Notes under the pieces: generated by a model
Seen by the model: only the letters and a program-made list of their open reading frames with translations
The model's database searches: none
Told to the model about the DNA's origin: nothing
Position numbers and translations under genes: made by a program
Part shown: piece by piece, positions 27,001 to 35,100 of the stretch
How the letters are laid out: every line of letters begins with the position of its first letter
Numbering within the stretch: the stretch's first letter is position 1
Source of the DNA: Spirodela intermedia
Taxonomy: Eukaryota > Streptophyta > Magnoliopsida > Alismatales > Araceae
Length of the DNA stretch: 64,000 nt
NCBI GenBank assembly: GCA_902729315.2
Contig: LR746266.1
Location: 4,040,759 to 4,104,758, forward strand
Direction: 5' to 3'

Positions 27001-28042
27001 ATGAATGAGTGAATTTCTTGAGGCCAACTTGCTGAGTCTCCCATCAGTAGACTACCCAGTTTGTTGAACGATGGTCTTCTCCTTCATTGTCTACCCTATC
27101 ATGGTGGAGAGACAGAACTTGCACTAGGATGGGCATGATGGAGTATTTGAGACGCACTCAGTTTTATTTTAGGCTCTCTTATAAACCTTGGAAATATAAC
27201 AAGTCGAGAGGAAGGTCAGGCAGGGTATTTGTGACCCAGTTTTTTACGCAATTAGGAGTGAGATCATTTATCATTAATTATTTCAATTTATTGAATAATA
27301 TTTAAAATTATAGTTGACAGATATTTATAAAATTGCACCGTAGATAATCTTGTTTAAAGGGTGAAATTGTAGTCTTTGAGACTTACTAGTTTCCACATTA
27401 TGGTTTGAAAAATACTCGGATTAAAAATGTGAATGGCATCTTTGAGATCTAAGATATTGAACGTTCCCTTTTGCTTTGTTCGTCTGAAAACCTAACGAGA
27501 TGAAACTTCAATAAATCTTCCTCCAAAAAGGAAATGAAGAACTGCAGCAGAAAGCTCCATGATTTCTGTGAGAATGCAATTTCTGATTATGTTTGCTGTT
27601 TCCCTTTCCCCGCATGTAGTTTATTTTTTCCTGTTTGAGATATTTTCTGGCCTGATCGCCAACTGTGCTCCGATGAATCCCGTTTGCGCCGGCCGTCTTC
27701 TCGTTGACCACGCACCTTGGCTGTTTCTGACTTTTCCCGAGGGTTTTGATTGTCCAGGTGAAAGATGAAGCATGGTGGGTCGTTTTGGGCAACCCCAACA
27801 CGTCAGAACTTTTCAGTCTGAAGAGATTGAGCTTCTCCAATAGCTTGGTTACGAGCATGGACCTGCCGCAGGAACCGGCTGGTCTGCAGGTGAAATGTCT
27901 TGCCTGTTCTCAGCTCACAGCTCCTCCCGCCTCCACACCTACCCAACCTTGCTCCTCCTCATTTCAGGATCTGAAGCTGTTCCTGGTCTCCGATTGTTAC
28001 ATCGGATTTGATAAAGAGTACACCATCGGTGACCTTGTCTGA
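96..28042 (+). CDS. DExH14: ASCC3/DExH14-type double-cassette Ski2-like RNA helicase, 3' portion
   Basis: Plant homologue of ASCC3, a nucleic-acid helicase with two Ski2-like cassettes that in animals acts in the ASC-1 complex (alkylation repair, ribosome rescue). Exons: 96-227, 305-370, 3697-3762, 3859-3981, 4455-4604, 6199-6411, 6495-6650, 6742-6966, 7053-7154, 7251-7331, 7423-7503, 9647-9850, 9923-10039, 10153-10275, 10345-10434, 10524-10649, 11047-11109, 12330-12418, 13593-13683, 14283-14432, 14530-14721, 14832-14897, 14980-15135, 15214-15357, 19887-19954, 20029-20194, 20279-20341, 21894-21989, 22101-22268, 25120-25287, 25922-26068, 27758-27889, 27968-28042. All join in frame, giving about 1,362 codons. 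Seen: cassette 1 motifs V ([13 protein letters not shown]) and VI (GRAGRPQFD), a Sec63 domain, cassette 2 Walker A (APTGSGKT), DEIH box (LDEIHLL), STALANA, motif VI ([12 protein letters not shown]), and a second Sec63 domain. All catalytic motifs are intact, so the gene is probably functional. The 5' part (most of cassette 1) lies upstream of the window. Boundaries were placed by eye. Confidence 0.95.
371..3696 (+). other. 3.3 kb intron of the helicase gene, no gene recognised
   Basis: It separates the exon with helicase motif V from the exon beginning [11 protein letters not shown]. Short reading frames here show no family signature. Positions 1439-1680 hold several GAGTCAAC/GTTGACTC copies in alternating orientation, which resembles decayed LTR sequence. 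The rest is AT-rich and unassigned. Confidence 0.6.
4605..6198 (+). other. 1.6 kb helicase intron, nothing recognised
   Basis: AT-rich sequence between the exons encoding the first Sec63 region. No conserved coding signature, repeat pair or RNA gene was seen. Confidence 0.5.
7504..9646 (+). other. 2.1 kb helicase intron with a perfect 12-bp inverted repeat
   Basis: The intron lies within the first Sec63-domain coding region. It holds a hairpin-forming inverted repeat (8634-8671) and a short GA tract (about 9354-9374). Open frames around 8280-8735 and 9025-9330 show no recognisable family. Confidence 0.5.
8634..8671. repeat. Perfect inverted repeat, 12-bp arms with 14-nt spacer
   Basis: TTAAGTGGATCC at 8634-8645 is mirrored by GGATCCACTTAA at 8660-8671, so the transcript could form a short hairpin. 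It lies in a helicase intron. No target-site duplication or larger element boundary was identified. Confidence 0.8.
11110..12329 (+). other. 1.2 kb helicase intron, nothing recognised
   Basis: It separates the DEIH-box exon from the STALANA (motif III) exon. The open frames at 11657-12090 look like chance frames, and no repeat boundary or RNA gene was seen. Confidence 0.5.
13000..13438 (-). mobile_element. Internally deleted Ty1/Copia retrotransposon remnant, antisense in intron
   Basis: Read on the minus strand. One LTR-like end begins TGTTGACGAG at 13154 and runs down to roughly 13000 (lower limit uncertain). Just outside it, 13155-13167 reads as a polypurine tract (CTTGAGGGTGAG). Next comes sequence reading [10 protein letters not shown], typical of the Copia pol C-terminus. 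A second related copy (about 13303-13438, also beginning TGTTGACAGG) follows only about 150 bp away, so nearly all of gag-pol is missing. The two copies share blocks such as ACATTTCA and GGAAGGTTCT but are clearly diverged. The remnant sits inside the helicase intron 12419-13592. Confidence 0.65.
13684..14282 (+). other. GC-AG intron in the helicase gene
   Basis: The exon encoding [10 protein letters not shown] ends CAG and the intron begins GCAAGC rather than GT. The next exon begins GGTTATCCAGGC ([11 protein letters not shown]), the continuation expected from ASCC3. No GT nearby gives an in-frame join, so this is a non-canonical GC donor with good flanking consensus. Confidence 0.8.
15358..16949 (+). 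other. First part of a 4.5 kb helicase intron, pyrimidine-rich, no gene
   Basis: About 15730-16300 is T/C-rich and therefore open in several frames at once, giving low-complexity peptides rich in F, L and S. I see no conserved domain. The stretch leads into the antisense Copia remnant. Confidence 0.5.
16950..19330 (-). mobile_element. Degraded Ty1/Copia pol (integrase, RT, RNase H), antisense in helicase intron
   Basis: On the minus strand, pol domains appear in Copia order with many stops and frame changes. Integrase core at about 18730-19230: [41 protein letters not shown]. Start of RT at about 17640-18060: [14 protein letters not shown], then [15 protein letters not shown] and [12 protein letters not shown]. 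RNase H at about 17000-17330: [39 protein letters not shown]. Peptides are shown with the dominant frame chosen at each point. Clear LTRs were not identified. It lies in intron 15358-19886 opposite to the host gene, and its exonic motifs are destroyed, so it is a dead copy. Confidence 0.85.
20342..21893 (+). other. 1.55 kb helicase intron with a short direct repeat
   Basis: The intron follows the exon ending LPVRHNE. It contains two near-identical 22-24 bp stretches (see 20718-20854) and CCAAACAAA-type motifs of the kind seen near small non-autonomous transposons. Clear terminal inverted repeats were not found. Confidence 0.45.
20718..20854. repeat. Direct repeat pair of about 22-24 bp, 113 bp apart
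   Basis: TTTAGGGTAAAAAAGCTTC at 20718 recurs from 20832 with a single extra G, and both copies continue into ATG. The intervening sequence is unique. Confidence 0.6.
22269..25119 (+). other. 2.85 kb helicase intron, no gene recognised
   Basis: It separates the exon ending HLLQMVMQ from the exon starting [10 protein letters not shown], an uninterrupted Sec63 sequence in homologues. No domain, RNA gene or clear transposon was recognised. A short GT-rich run lies near 23337-23352. Confidence 0.5.
26069..27757 (+). other. 1.7 kb helicase intron, no gene recognised
   Basis: It lies between the exon ending TPQFPK and the exon starting [11 protein letters not shown]. Small open frames show no conserved signature. 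Confidence 0.5.
27890..27967 (+). other. 78-nt in-frame, stop-free last intron (possible exitron)
   Basis: Donor GTGAAA and acceptor TTTCAG bound a 78-nt intron whose length is a multiple of three and which has no stop in the coding frame. Splicing gives [18 protein letters not shown], which fits the ASCC3 C-terminus. Retention would add 26 residues rich in A, P, S and T. Homology favours the spliced form as the main product. Confidence 0.6.
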
Positions 28043-28145
28043 AAGTCATAGGAAAGAGAGATTCTGCCCCGGCATTCCCAGGCTTCCAAGAACTCATTAT
28101 GCGAAGGCCCTCTGAACCTAACTTGGGATCCGGTATGCCTCCCCT

Positions 28146-28223
<78 letters not shown>

Positions 28224-29589
28224 ATATACATAAAATAAAAAAATAGATAATAATAAGATACCAGATGGAAGGGGTGAGAAAAATATTTTGTCAATGTACT
28301 GCTTACTGGAATGAGCAACGACGCGGGAAGGACACGTGGAAACAGGCCCGCCAGAGCTCACTAAATATCTGCCGTTCGAGCTCGCCATAGCTGGAACCTC
28401 CGAGCTAGAGTGGGGCCCACTGCGGAGTTCATCAAGCGTCGACTCCCAGACGTGGAGTGTGGGTCTCTCGGACGAAGAGACCCGAAGCAACGCACAAGGT
28501 CGTAGCCTCGAACTAAGATTCTCGTACCTCCATGGAGGGAACTGGAAGATTCATTGCGTTAGCAAAGGGTGATTTGAATTTTCTCTATGTTGATGTTAAA
28601 TATTTTTATTTTATCGAATTAAACTATTCATTTCAAGTGGTACATTGACTTTTCTATGAGGGTTGATGTGGATCTTATCCTAAGAAAATAAAAGAAAAAC
28701 CGAAGAAGGCGCTGCCCTTTCTTCGGTCAAATTAATTAACTTTACTAAAAGTCTTTTGTTCGCACTATACCCGGATCGGACACAGTATCCTATTCTGTCG
28801 TATTCAAAAAAATCGAATATCCTCCCCCGTCCAATATTTTTTCTTGGCGCGGAGTAAAGAAAAGTATGATCCAGTACCATTTTTGCCCTCCCTCTGGCGG
28901 CCGGAGTCCGGGGAGTACCCACCTCGTGGGTGAGACCGGGGGGGGTGCACGTGCCTCTCAACGGAGCAGCTACCGGTGGGTATATTCAGCGGGTGGGCAG
29001 CGGATGGACCTTCGACTCATTAACCTCGTACCTTCATGTCAGCGCTCGACGGATCCACGGCACTCTCTCTTACTCTCTCCTTCGCGCAGGCGTCAGCGGA
29101 TGTGACGGATGGAGCGAGCAGGGAACCCACCCTCACATGGGCGGCTAACGAGGAGGCTCAGTTTGTTTGGAGGGCATTCCAGGAGAGAAATATACTTTAG
29201 GATGTACACTCGACGAAGATCGGGATCCATTGAATAAGTACTGTAGCGTTCAACGCCAGGAATCTTTCTAGTTATCCTCGGATTCGCCAGTGAAAAAGCA
29301 CCGGCGTGAAGCTGTGGCCACAAGCACCCGGGCGGCGGCGACGGTGATTCGTGACGGCCCATTTTCCCCTCCCCGCTTAGATCGTACTCGGCAGTGCCAA
29401 AAGTTTAGAACTTTAATCTCAAGTTTCACAGAACTTGGGGAAGATTCAGCGGTTCCGTTCCATAAAAGCAAGAACAAGTACAGACGTCGAGGGGAAGGAG
29501 CTACGTGGGAGGCGGAGATGAACAAACATAACGGGAATTATTGAATCGAGTACAGACGTCGTCCAACAGAACTGGCCTTATTTATTTAT
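28043..29589. other. Convergent intergenic region between helicase and P450 3' ends
   Basis: It holds both 3' UTRs, a long TC microsatellite (28148-28217), an A-rich possible polyadenylation stretch near 28228-28260 and a CACGTG core near 28335. Open frames here include one that translates the TC tract as repeated R/E. None resembles a known protein. Confidence 0.6.
28148..28217. repeat. (TC)n microsatellite, about 70 bp
   Basis: Uninterrupted TC dinucleotides starting about 105 bp after the helicase stop codon, within the probable 3' UTR. Confidence 0.95.
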
Positions 29590-30275
29590 TCATTTCGCGG
29601 CGGAGTAGGCGTCGAGGTCTAGCCTGGGCACGGGGCGGACGCGCAGGGGGACCGCCCGCTGCAAGGTGAGCCCGTAAGCCTCCTCCATGTCGAGCTTCTC
29701 CGGTCTCTCCCCCGGCGGCAGCTCCCAGTCGAAGGCGTGAACCAGAGTCGCTGTCAGGAACTCGACCATCCGCAGGCCGAGCCTCATCCCGGCGCAGATC
29801 CGCCGCCCCGCGCCGAAGGGGATGACTTCGAAGTCGGTCCCCTTCACGTCGGCGTGGGCGTGGTCGCCGCCGGGGAGGAACCGCTCGGGGCGGAACTCGA
29901 GCGGACTGGGCCAGACCGCGGGGTCCCGGGAGATGGCCCACACGTTGACCAGTAGGGTTGCACCCTTGGGGATGTGGTACCCCTCGATCTCGCAGCTCTC
30001 CGCTGCCATGCGAGGGAGCGAGAGAGGCGTGGAGGGGTGCATCCGGAAGACCTCCTTCACAACGGCCCGCAGGAAGGGGAGGCTTCCGAGGTCCGAGTCC
30101 GCCACCAGCCGGCCCTTTCCCACCACCGCGTCGATCTCCTCCTGGGCCGCTTTCAGGATCCTCGGGTGGCGGATGAGCTCCGCCAATGCCCACTCCACCG
30201 TGCTCGACGTCGTGTCCGTTCCCGCAGTGAACAGGTTCTGCAGCAACGGAGGTTGATTCATAGATAGACACATAC

Positions 30276-30323
<48 letters not shown>

Positions 30324-31246
30324 TGGGGATGTACCAGAAGGAGGGCTTTGATCTCGGTGTTGGAGATGATGCCGCCGTCTTCGTCAACGGCCTGGCCCCG
30401 CATAGTCATCATGACGCTGAGCAAGTCCTTGCGGACGTCGTTATCACCGCCGATCCCCACGGTGGCCTCGTGCGCCTTGATGATCCCGTTGAGCATGCCA
30501 TCGTAGCGGCTGTGCAGAGACTTCATCCGCGAGACGACACCCTGCAGGTCCAGCCACGACAAACACGGCACGAAGTCTCCGACGTTAAAGACCCCCGCCA
30601 GCTGCATCAGCTCCACCACCATCTTCTTAAACTCTTCCGCCTCCTTCCCCAGCACGCTTCCAAACACCCGTCTTCCCATCATCGCTCTCGACAGGGCGTT
30701 CACCGCGCACACGTTCACCTCCTCGCCCAGGTTCGCCATACCGCCGCCCTCGCCACGCGACAGCAGGGCCCGAGCCAGCTGCGCCGCCTCCTCCTCTCGT
30801 ACGTGTCGGAAGTTCTCCAGCGCCTTCACGGAGAAGAGGTGGACGGAAGAGATCTTGCGCAGCGTGCGCCACAGCGGCCCGTACGGTGCAAACACCATGT
30901 CGCGGTAATTGTAGGCCACATGCTCCGCGCCGGAGTTGGGTGGCCGGTTGGCGAAGTTTGCGTCGTGGGTCTTCAGGAACGCGGCGGCTATGGAGGCGGA
31001 GGAGGCCACCACGGCTTGCACGCTGCCGAAGCGCAGGCTGAGCAGGGGTCCGTACTTGCGCGACAGCGCCGCCAGTGTCTGATGGGGCTTTCCGCCGAGC
31101 TGGTGGAGGTTCCCTAGGATGGGCCACCCCTTGGGACCTGGAGGCAGCGGGAGACTCCGTCGGCTCAGGGAGAGAAAAGACAAGAGGCAGCACAGGAGAG
31201 CACCAACAACGGCGGTGCCGAGCAGAAGTAAGGAGAGGCTACCCAT
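29590..31246 (-). CDS. CYP75B: Cytochrome P450 CYP75B, probable flavonoid 3'-hydroxylase
   Basis: ER-anchored monooxygenase that adds a 3' hydroxyl to the flavonoid B-ring (naringenin, kaempferol and related substrates) using NADPH-P450 reductase. Two exons: 30335-31246 (304 codons, ATG at 31246) and 29590-30237 (215 codons plus stop), 519 aa, the usual F3'H size. Seen: N-terminal membrane helix (residues 4-27), proline hinge PPGP (35-38), [23 protein letters not shown] typical of CYP75 (split here only for length limits: RPPNSGAEH and [12 protein letters not shown]), I-helix AGTDTT (309-314), K-helix EVFR (366-369), PERF, and heme loop [10 protein letters not shown] with Cys at 452. The C-terminal substrate-recognition segment reads [11 protein letters not shown]; Thr here is characteristic of F3'H rather than F3'5'H. 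The coding sequence is far more GC-rich than the flanking genes. CYP75B4-like 3'/5' activity on flavones cannot be excluded. Confidence 0.93.
30282..30317. repeat. (GA)n microsatellite inside the 97-bp P450 intron
   Basis: GA repeats fill over a third of the single intron (30238-30334). On the coding strand this is a (TC)n pyrimidine tract between donor GTACAT and acceptor GCTGCAG, so its length probably sets the intron size. Confidence 0.9.
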
Positions 31247-31289
31247 GGCTCCCTATCTCCAGGACTATTGCCCGGAAGGTTCGGCGATA

Positions 31290-31310
31290 TTATGTACATC
31301 CCTTGGCCAT
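31290..31310 (-). promoter_or_regulatory. Possible uORF in the P450 5' leader
   Basis: Minus-strand ATG at 31310 in a strong context (ACCATGG), six codons then TAA, ending 43 nt before the P450 ATG. It matters only if transcription starts upstream of 31310, which the sequence does not show. Confidence 0.4.
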
Positions 31311-31766
31311 GGTGTTAGGCATAGACTGCTCCGCTCCTCCCTCTTCAGGTGACCTTTAATGTCCCTCGTACTTGACACTTGTCGACGGTTGTGGCCTATA
31401 GACGGCGGAGGATTCATAATGGGCGTAAGTTGGTGGAATGGAGGATTCCTGTATGGACACGTCACGCGAAATCCAAAAGCTTTCAGGTCCCTGTAACTTG
31501 GTGGACTGGACGATTCCAGTATGAACTATAATATTAGGATCAAATTAGCTTTCATGTCACTGTAAATCCAATAGGTTCTTAAGGATCTAAACTGTAATAA
31601 AGTTTCTTATCACAATATACTCAGAGTGGGTCGTAGCTGAACCCCCCAGAATAAGATCGTACGATTTGAAGCAAATGGGCCCGAAAAGTTAATGAAGTAA
31701 AATTATAATTATAAAATGTGATAAAATGAGAACAATGAAAGAGTGATGGCGAGTTGGGGTGGGTCT

Positions 31767-31773
31767 GGTAGGT
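31767..31773 (-). promoter_or_regulatory. AC-element (ACCTACC), candidate R2R3-MYB site
   Basis: The minus strand reads ACCTACC about 520 bp upstream of the P450 start. This motif is a known MYB target in phenylpropanoid and flavonoid promoters, which fits the predicted enzyme. One short motif is weak evidence by itself. Confidence 0.35.
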
Positions 31774-32155
31774 AGGAGCAGCGAATAATCCCTTGGTCCA
31801 TAGGAGTAGAACCCGGGGCATTAAGAGGGATTTGACTTTTTGAGCGCTATTAAAGTAGATGATAAAGAGCGGCTGCTGATGCAAGCTGAGTCAGGATTAG
31901 GAAAAGAGGCCACTTATTAATGGGCCTGCACCAACGGATCACCGCTGACCCAGCAAGCATTTAATCGAGCAGTGTGGTGTAGTAGTTTACAGGCAAGGCT
32001 GGGCAGACCCATGCAGAAGCCAGCCATTCGGTGCTCAGATGCTGCACCATCGAAGGGGAGGAGGGCCTGCAGGTTCCTCCCCTCGCAGCCATGGAGAACT
32101 CGGGGATATATGCAGACGTGAAGTTCGCCCACTAGAAGAGGTCTGCGGGAAGGAG

Positions 32156-35100
32156 CTAGTCCTCGTCGCTATCGTAGACAAAGGCTTTCCGGCGGTGGGT
32201 CGCAGCTTTCCTCGCCGGAGACTCGCCGTCCGACTCGAATCCCTTCCGTTTGGACCCTCCTTCCCGGACTCTCCTCCTCGGCTCCTGCAACGAGGAGAAG
32301 CTCAGCGATCTGGTCCAGCCAGATTCCAATTCAATGGACAACATTTCTCGATGTAATGGAGGAGGTGGCGAACCTCTTCTTCGTCTTCCTCCGACGGCGC
32401 GCTCGCTCCGGCGGCTTCCTCGGCCTCCGGCTCCTCGTCGGACTCTTCCTCGCGGTCTGATTCCTCAGCCCTCTTGTACGCCGGCGACCTCTCACCTTCG
32501 TCTCCGTCGCTTTCGTATTCGGATTCCTCCCTCTCGCTCTCGGAATACTCCGCTACACGCCTCGACGAACGCACAGCAGCCGATGGCGGCTTGCGAGAGC
32601 CGTCTCTGGCCACGAGGTTCTGGTCGGGGAGAAGCAGGTCAACCACAAGGATGGATTACCAGTAAATAGCCTTGGAAAGGGAGAAGAAGCTCCGAGAGGG
32701 AGAAAGAGGAGCTCACCCTCTTCGCACTCATTATGCGCCGTTCAGCCTGCGCTTCAATTTCCATGTCTTCCTCAAAACGATGACGAACTGCAGCCTGTCT
32801 GGATGTGGCATACTCCTCGCGCTCGTCATCCTGAGGAAGATGAACACACGTCAGACGATGGTGATGGGATATGTGACTACTCAGGGATGATAATTCTTCT
32901 GGGAGATCTCATGAAACAAGCGGTGAGGATCATGTGGAGTCAACGTGACCTCTTCCAGCGCATCCTCCAAGAACCCTGGAGAAAGTTGCCGTCCCCTCTC
33001 AATGGTCGGAGCGTACTTACGGTTGACCTTTTCTCGTCTTCGATGGAAAAGCTCATTGGCTCTGATTGTCTGGCTTTCCGCCTGACAAACGAAAGAACAA
33101 CTTCATCAACGTCCACGATAATTCCAAAAAATAAAAGGGCAAACGAGCACCTTCATCTGAAGAACAGGAGTCTGCAACTGATAACTTCGATTCACATGAT
33201 TACACACAGAACACGCGAAAAATCCAGAACTTGATACACGGTGAAGAGAATGTTTGTGTCTCGTTAATGGAAATGTGTTTGCGTCAGCTGAAGGGGCCCT
33301 CCTAAGGGGAAGGCACCAAGGATCCACACAGATTCCGGTCCTAAAACCCAACCGAAGGAAAAGAGTTTGAGCACACCCAAAAACGGATTTCACATCTCAA
33401 TCTCTTCGATTAACATCATTTTAAATCATTGAAAAGGAAATCACTGAACTACATATTTTGCACTGATTTGCCACACAAAGACCCAAAAATTATGAGCATG
33501 TTACGTCTCAGCTCTTGGTGAGTTTGCTGCTCCTCAGGAATCCTAGTGATCAATATCCCAATGATTGCAGGTACCACAGGGCGGGTCGTCGTCAAGAATC
33601 ATCTCATGTGAATGGGGGTGTGAAGTGTACCGTTCTACGAGTAATGCAGAGATTTAGGAATCAAAATGTGTGACATGAACCAACGGAAACTCATTTTGCA
33701 GGGATTACTTAGCAACGGTGTACACGATGGACACAGGACGCAGACGATAGACAGAGCTGCCAGAAATATACAATAATCTCCTAGCATTTGTCCTGAGATA
33801 TGAAAAGCGGAGGGTTCCAGAATTCATTCTAAACAGAGAACCGTCTTCAATATAAGGAAAAGGATTAACAAAATGAGAAAAGGGTGTGATTTACTTAAAT
33901 AGCATGGATGATGGTCCCTGCCTAACGATGAAACCGCCCAAAAGGATAAAGGAATGATACCAAAATAATAATGATATACACTCAAAAATAGGAACAGGGA
34001 AGGCGGAACACTGCATGAATTATTTGTAAGTAAATAAGAGATGAACCAGCTCTTGAACTACCTTTTCTCTTTCTTCTTTCTCTCTTTCTGGGTCAATGTC
34101 CGTGATGCAATTTTTGACCTTGTAGACCTTTTTATGCCGGGAGTCAACAAGAGCCGTCAACAATCGATGGGACTTCGATGATAATGAAGATGGCATAAAC
34201 CTCATCTTTTGTAGGAGCCTCCCTTGTGATTGCAGAATCCCCTGCCCGGTTAAAGATAATTAAGAAGAACACAAACTAGAAAAGAAGGAATAACGAAATG
34301 AATCTACAATATAATATACACACGAAAAATAATTATTACCTCGCAAAAAACCCCATTCAAGAAGAAAATCGGGATGATGCTCTAGGTTAACTACCTATCC
34401 TCAATATTAACAGAACATAAAGCAGAAAAAACTACCCAAGATAAAAGATCACCTTTCCATGACGAAGAAAGAGATGAGTGTGATCATGTTGCGATCCCTG
34501 AACAGTTATGTCAAGGACTTCATTCCCAATAAGTAATTGTAAGCTTCCATCTGACCATCTCACAAAACGTGCATTGCTTTCATACTGCAAAATATGATAA
34601 TATGTTTCATTTTCTGTTTCAGAACATAAAGTGAGATAGAAAAATCAAATGACCAAGTAAATCGTCTTAAAGCAAAGCGAGGTTCTGAAAAGTAGGTTTC
34701 AGCATATCCACTGAAGGTGAGAATTTGGTGAAGAAATTTCCATTTGAGGACTTCTAGCATGCCATGGCCCTCTATTCGGATGTGCTAAAGTGAAAGAGTT
34801 GGGTGCAGAGGGTATTCCAGAACACACTGGAATACACTTGTATACCCCTTTTTTTTAAAAAAAAATAATAGAACCACAGAGTTAGACTTTTTGAGTGTGA
34901 TATCACGAATAGAAGAGCAACCTTTCAGTGTACTTGTGATACACTTGTACGGTAATTTCAGCTGTACTACTTATCGTAAGGCTTCATATTATGCATGTTT
35001 GATCAAAGCCAGAAGAAAAAAAAAACCACCCAAGATGTGGAACCTGGCTCACAATCAGACTGGGCCAAAGTTTTACAGGGCACTAACCAACCAACCCATC

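Larger units (their letters stand above)
31247..32155. other. Intergenic region: P450 promoter and LEO1 3' UTR
   Basis: Both neighbours are on the minus strand, so this 0.9 kb carries the end of LEO1 and the P450 promoter. Beyond the uORF and AC-element listed, no gene or repeat was recognised. Confidence 0.6.

Noticed and set aside
27939-28490. 183-codon minus-strand frame with a long R/E repeat
   Set aside because: The repeat is the translation of the (TC)n microsatellite, and the rest overlaps the helicase 3' end.
30323-31117. 264-codon open frame antisense to P450 exon 1
   Set aside because: A shadow frame caused by the very high GC of the coding strand; rich in H, V, R and Q with no conserved domain.
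29582-31246. Single 554-codon reading frame across the P450 gene
   Set aside because: After residue 304 it reads through the intron and then exon 2 in the wrong frame. Splicing at 30334/30237 restores all P450 motifs.
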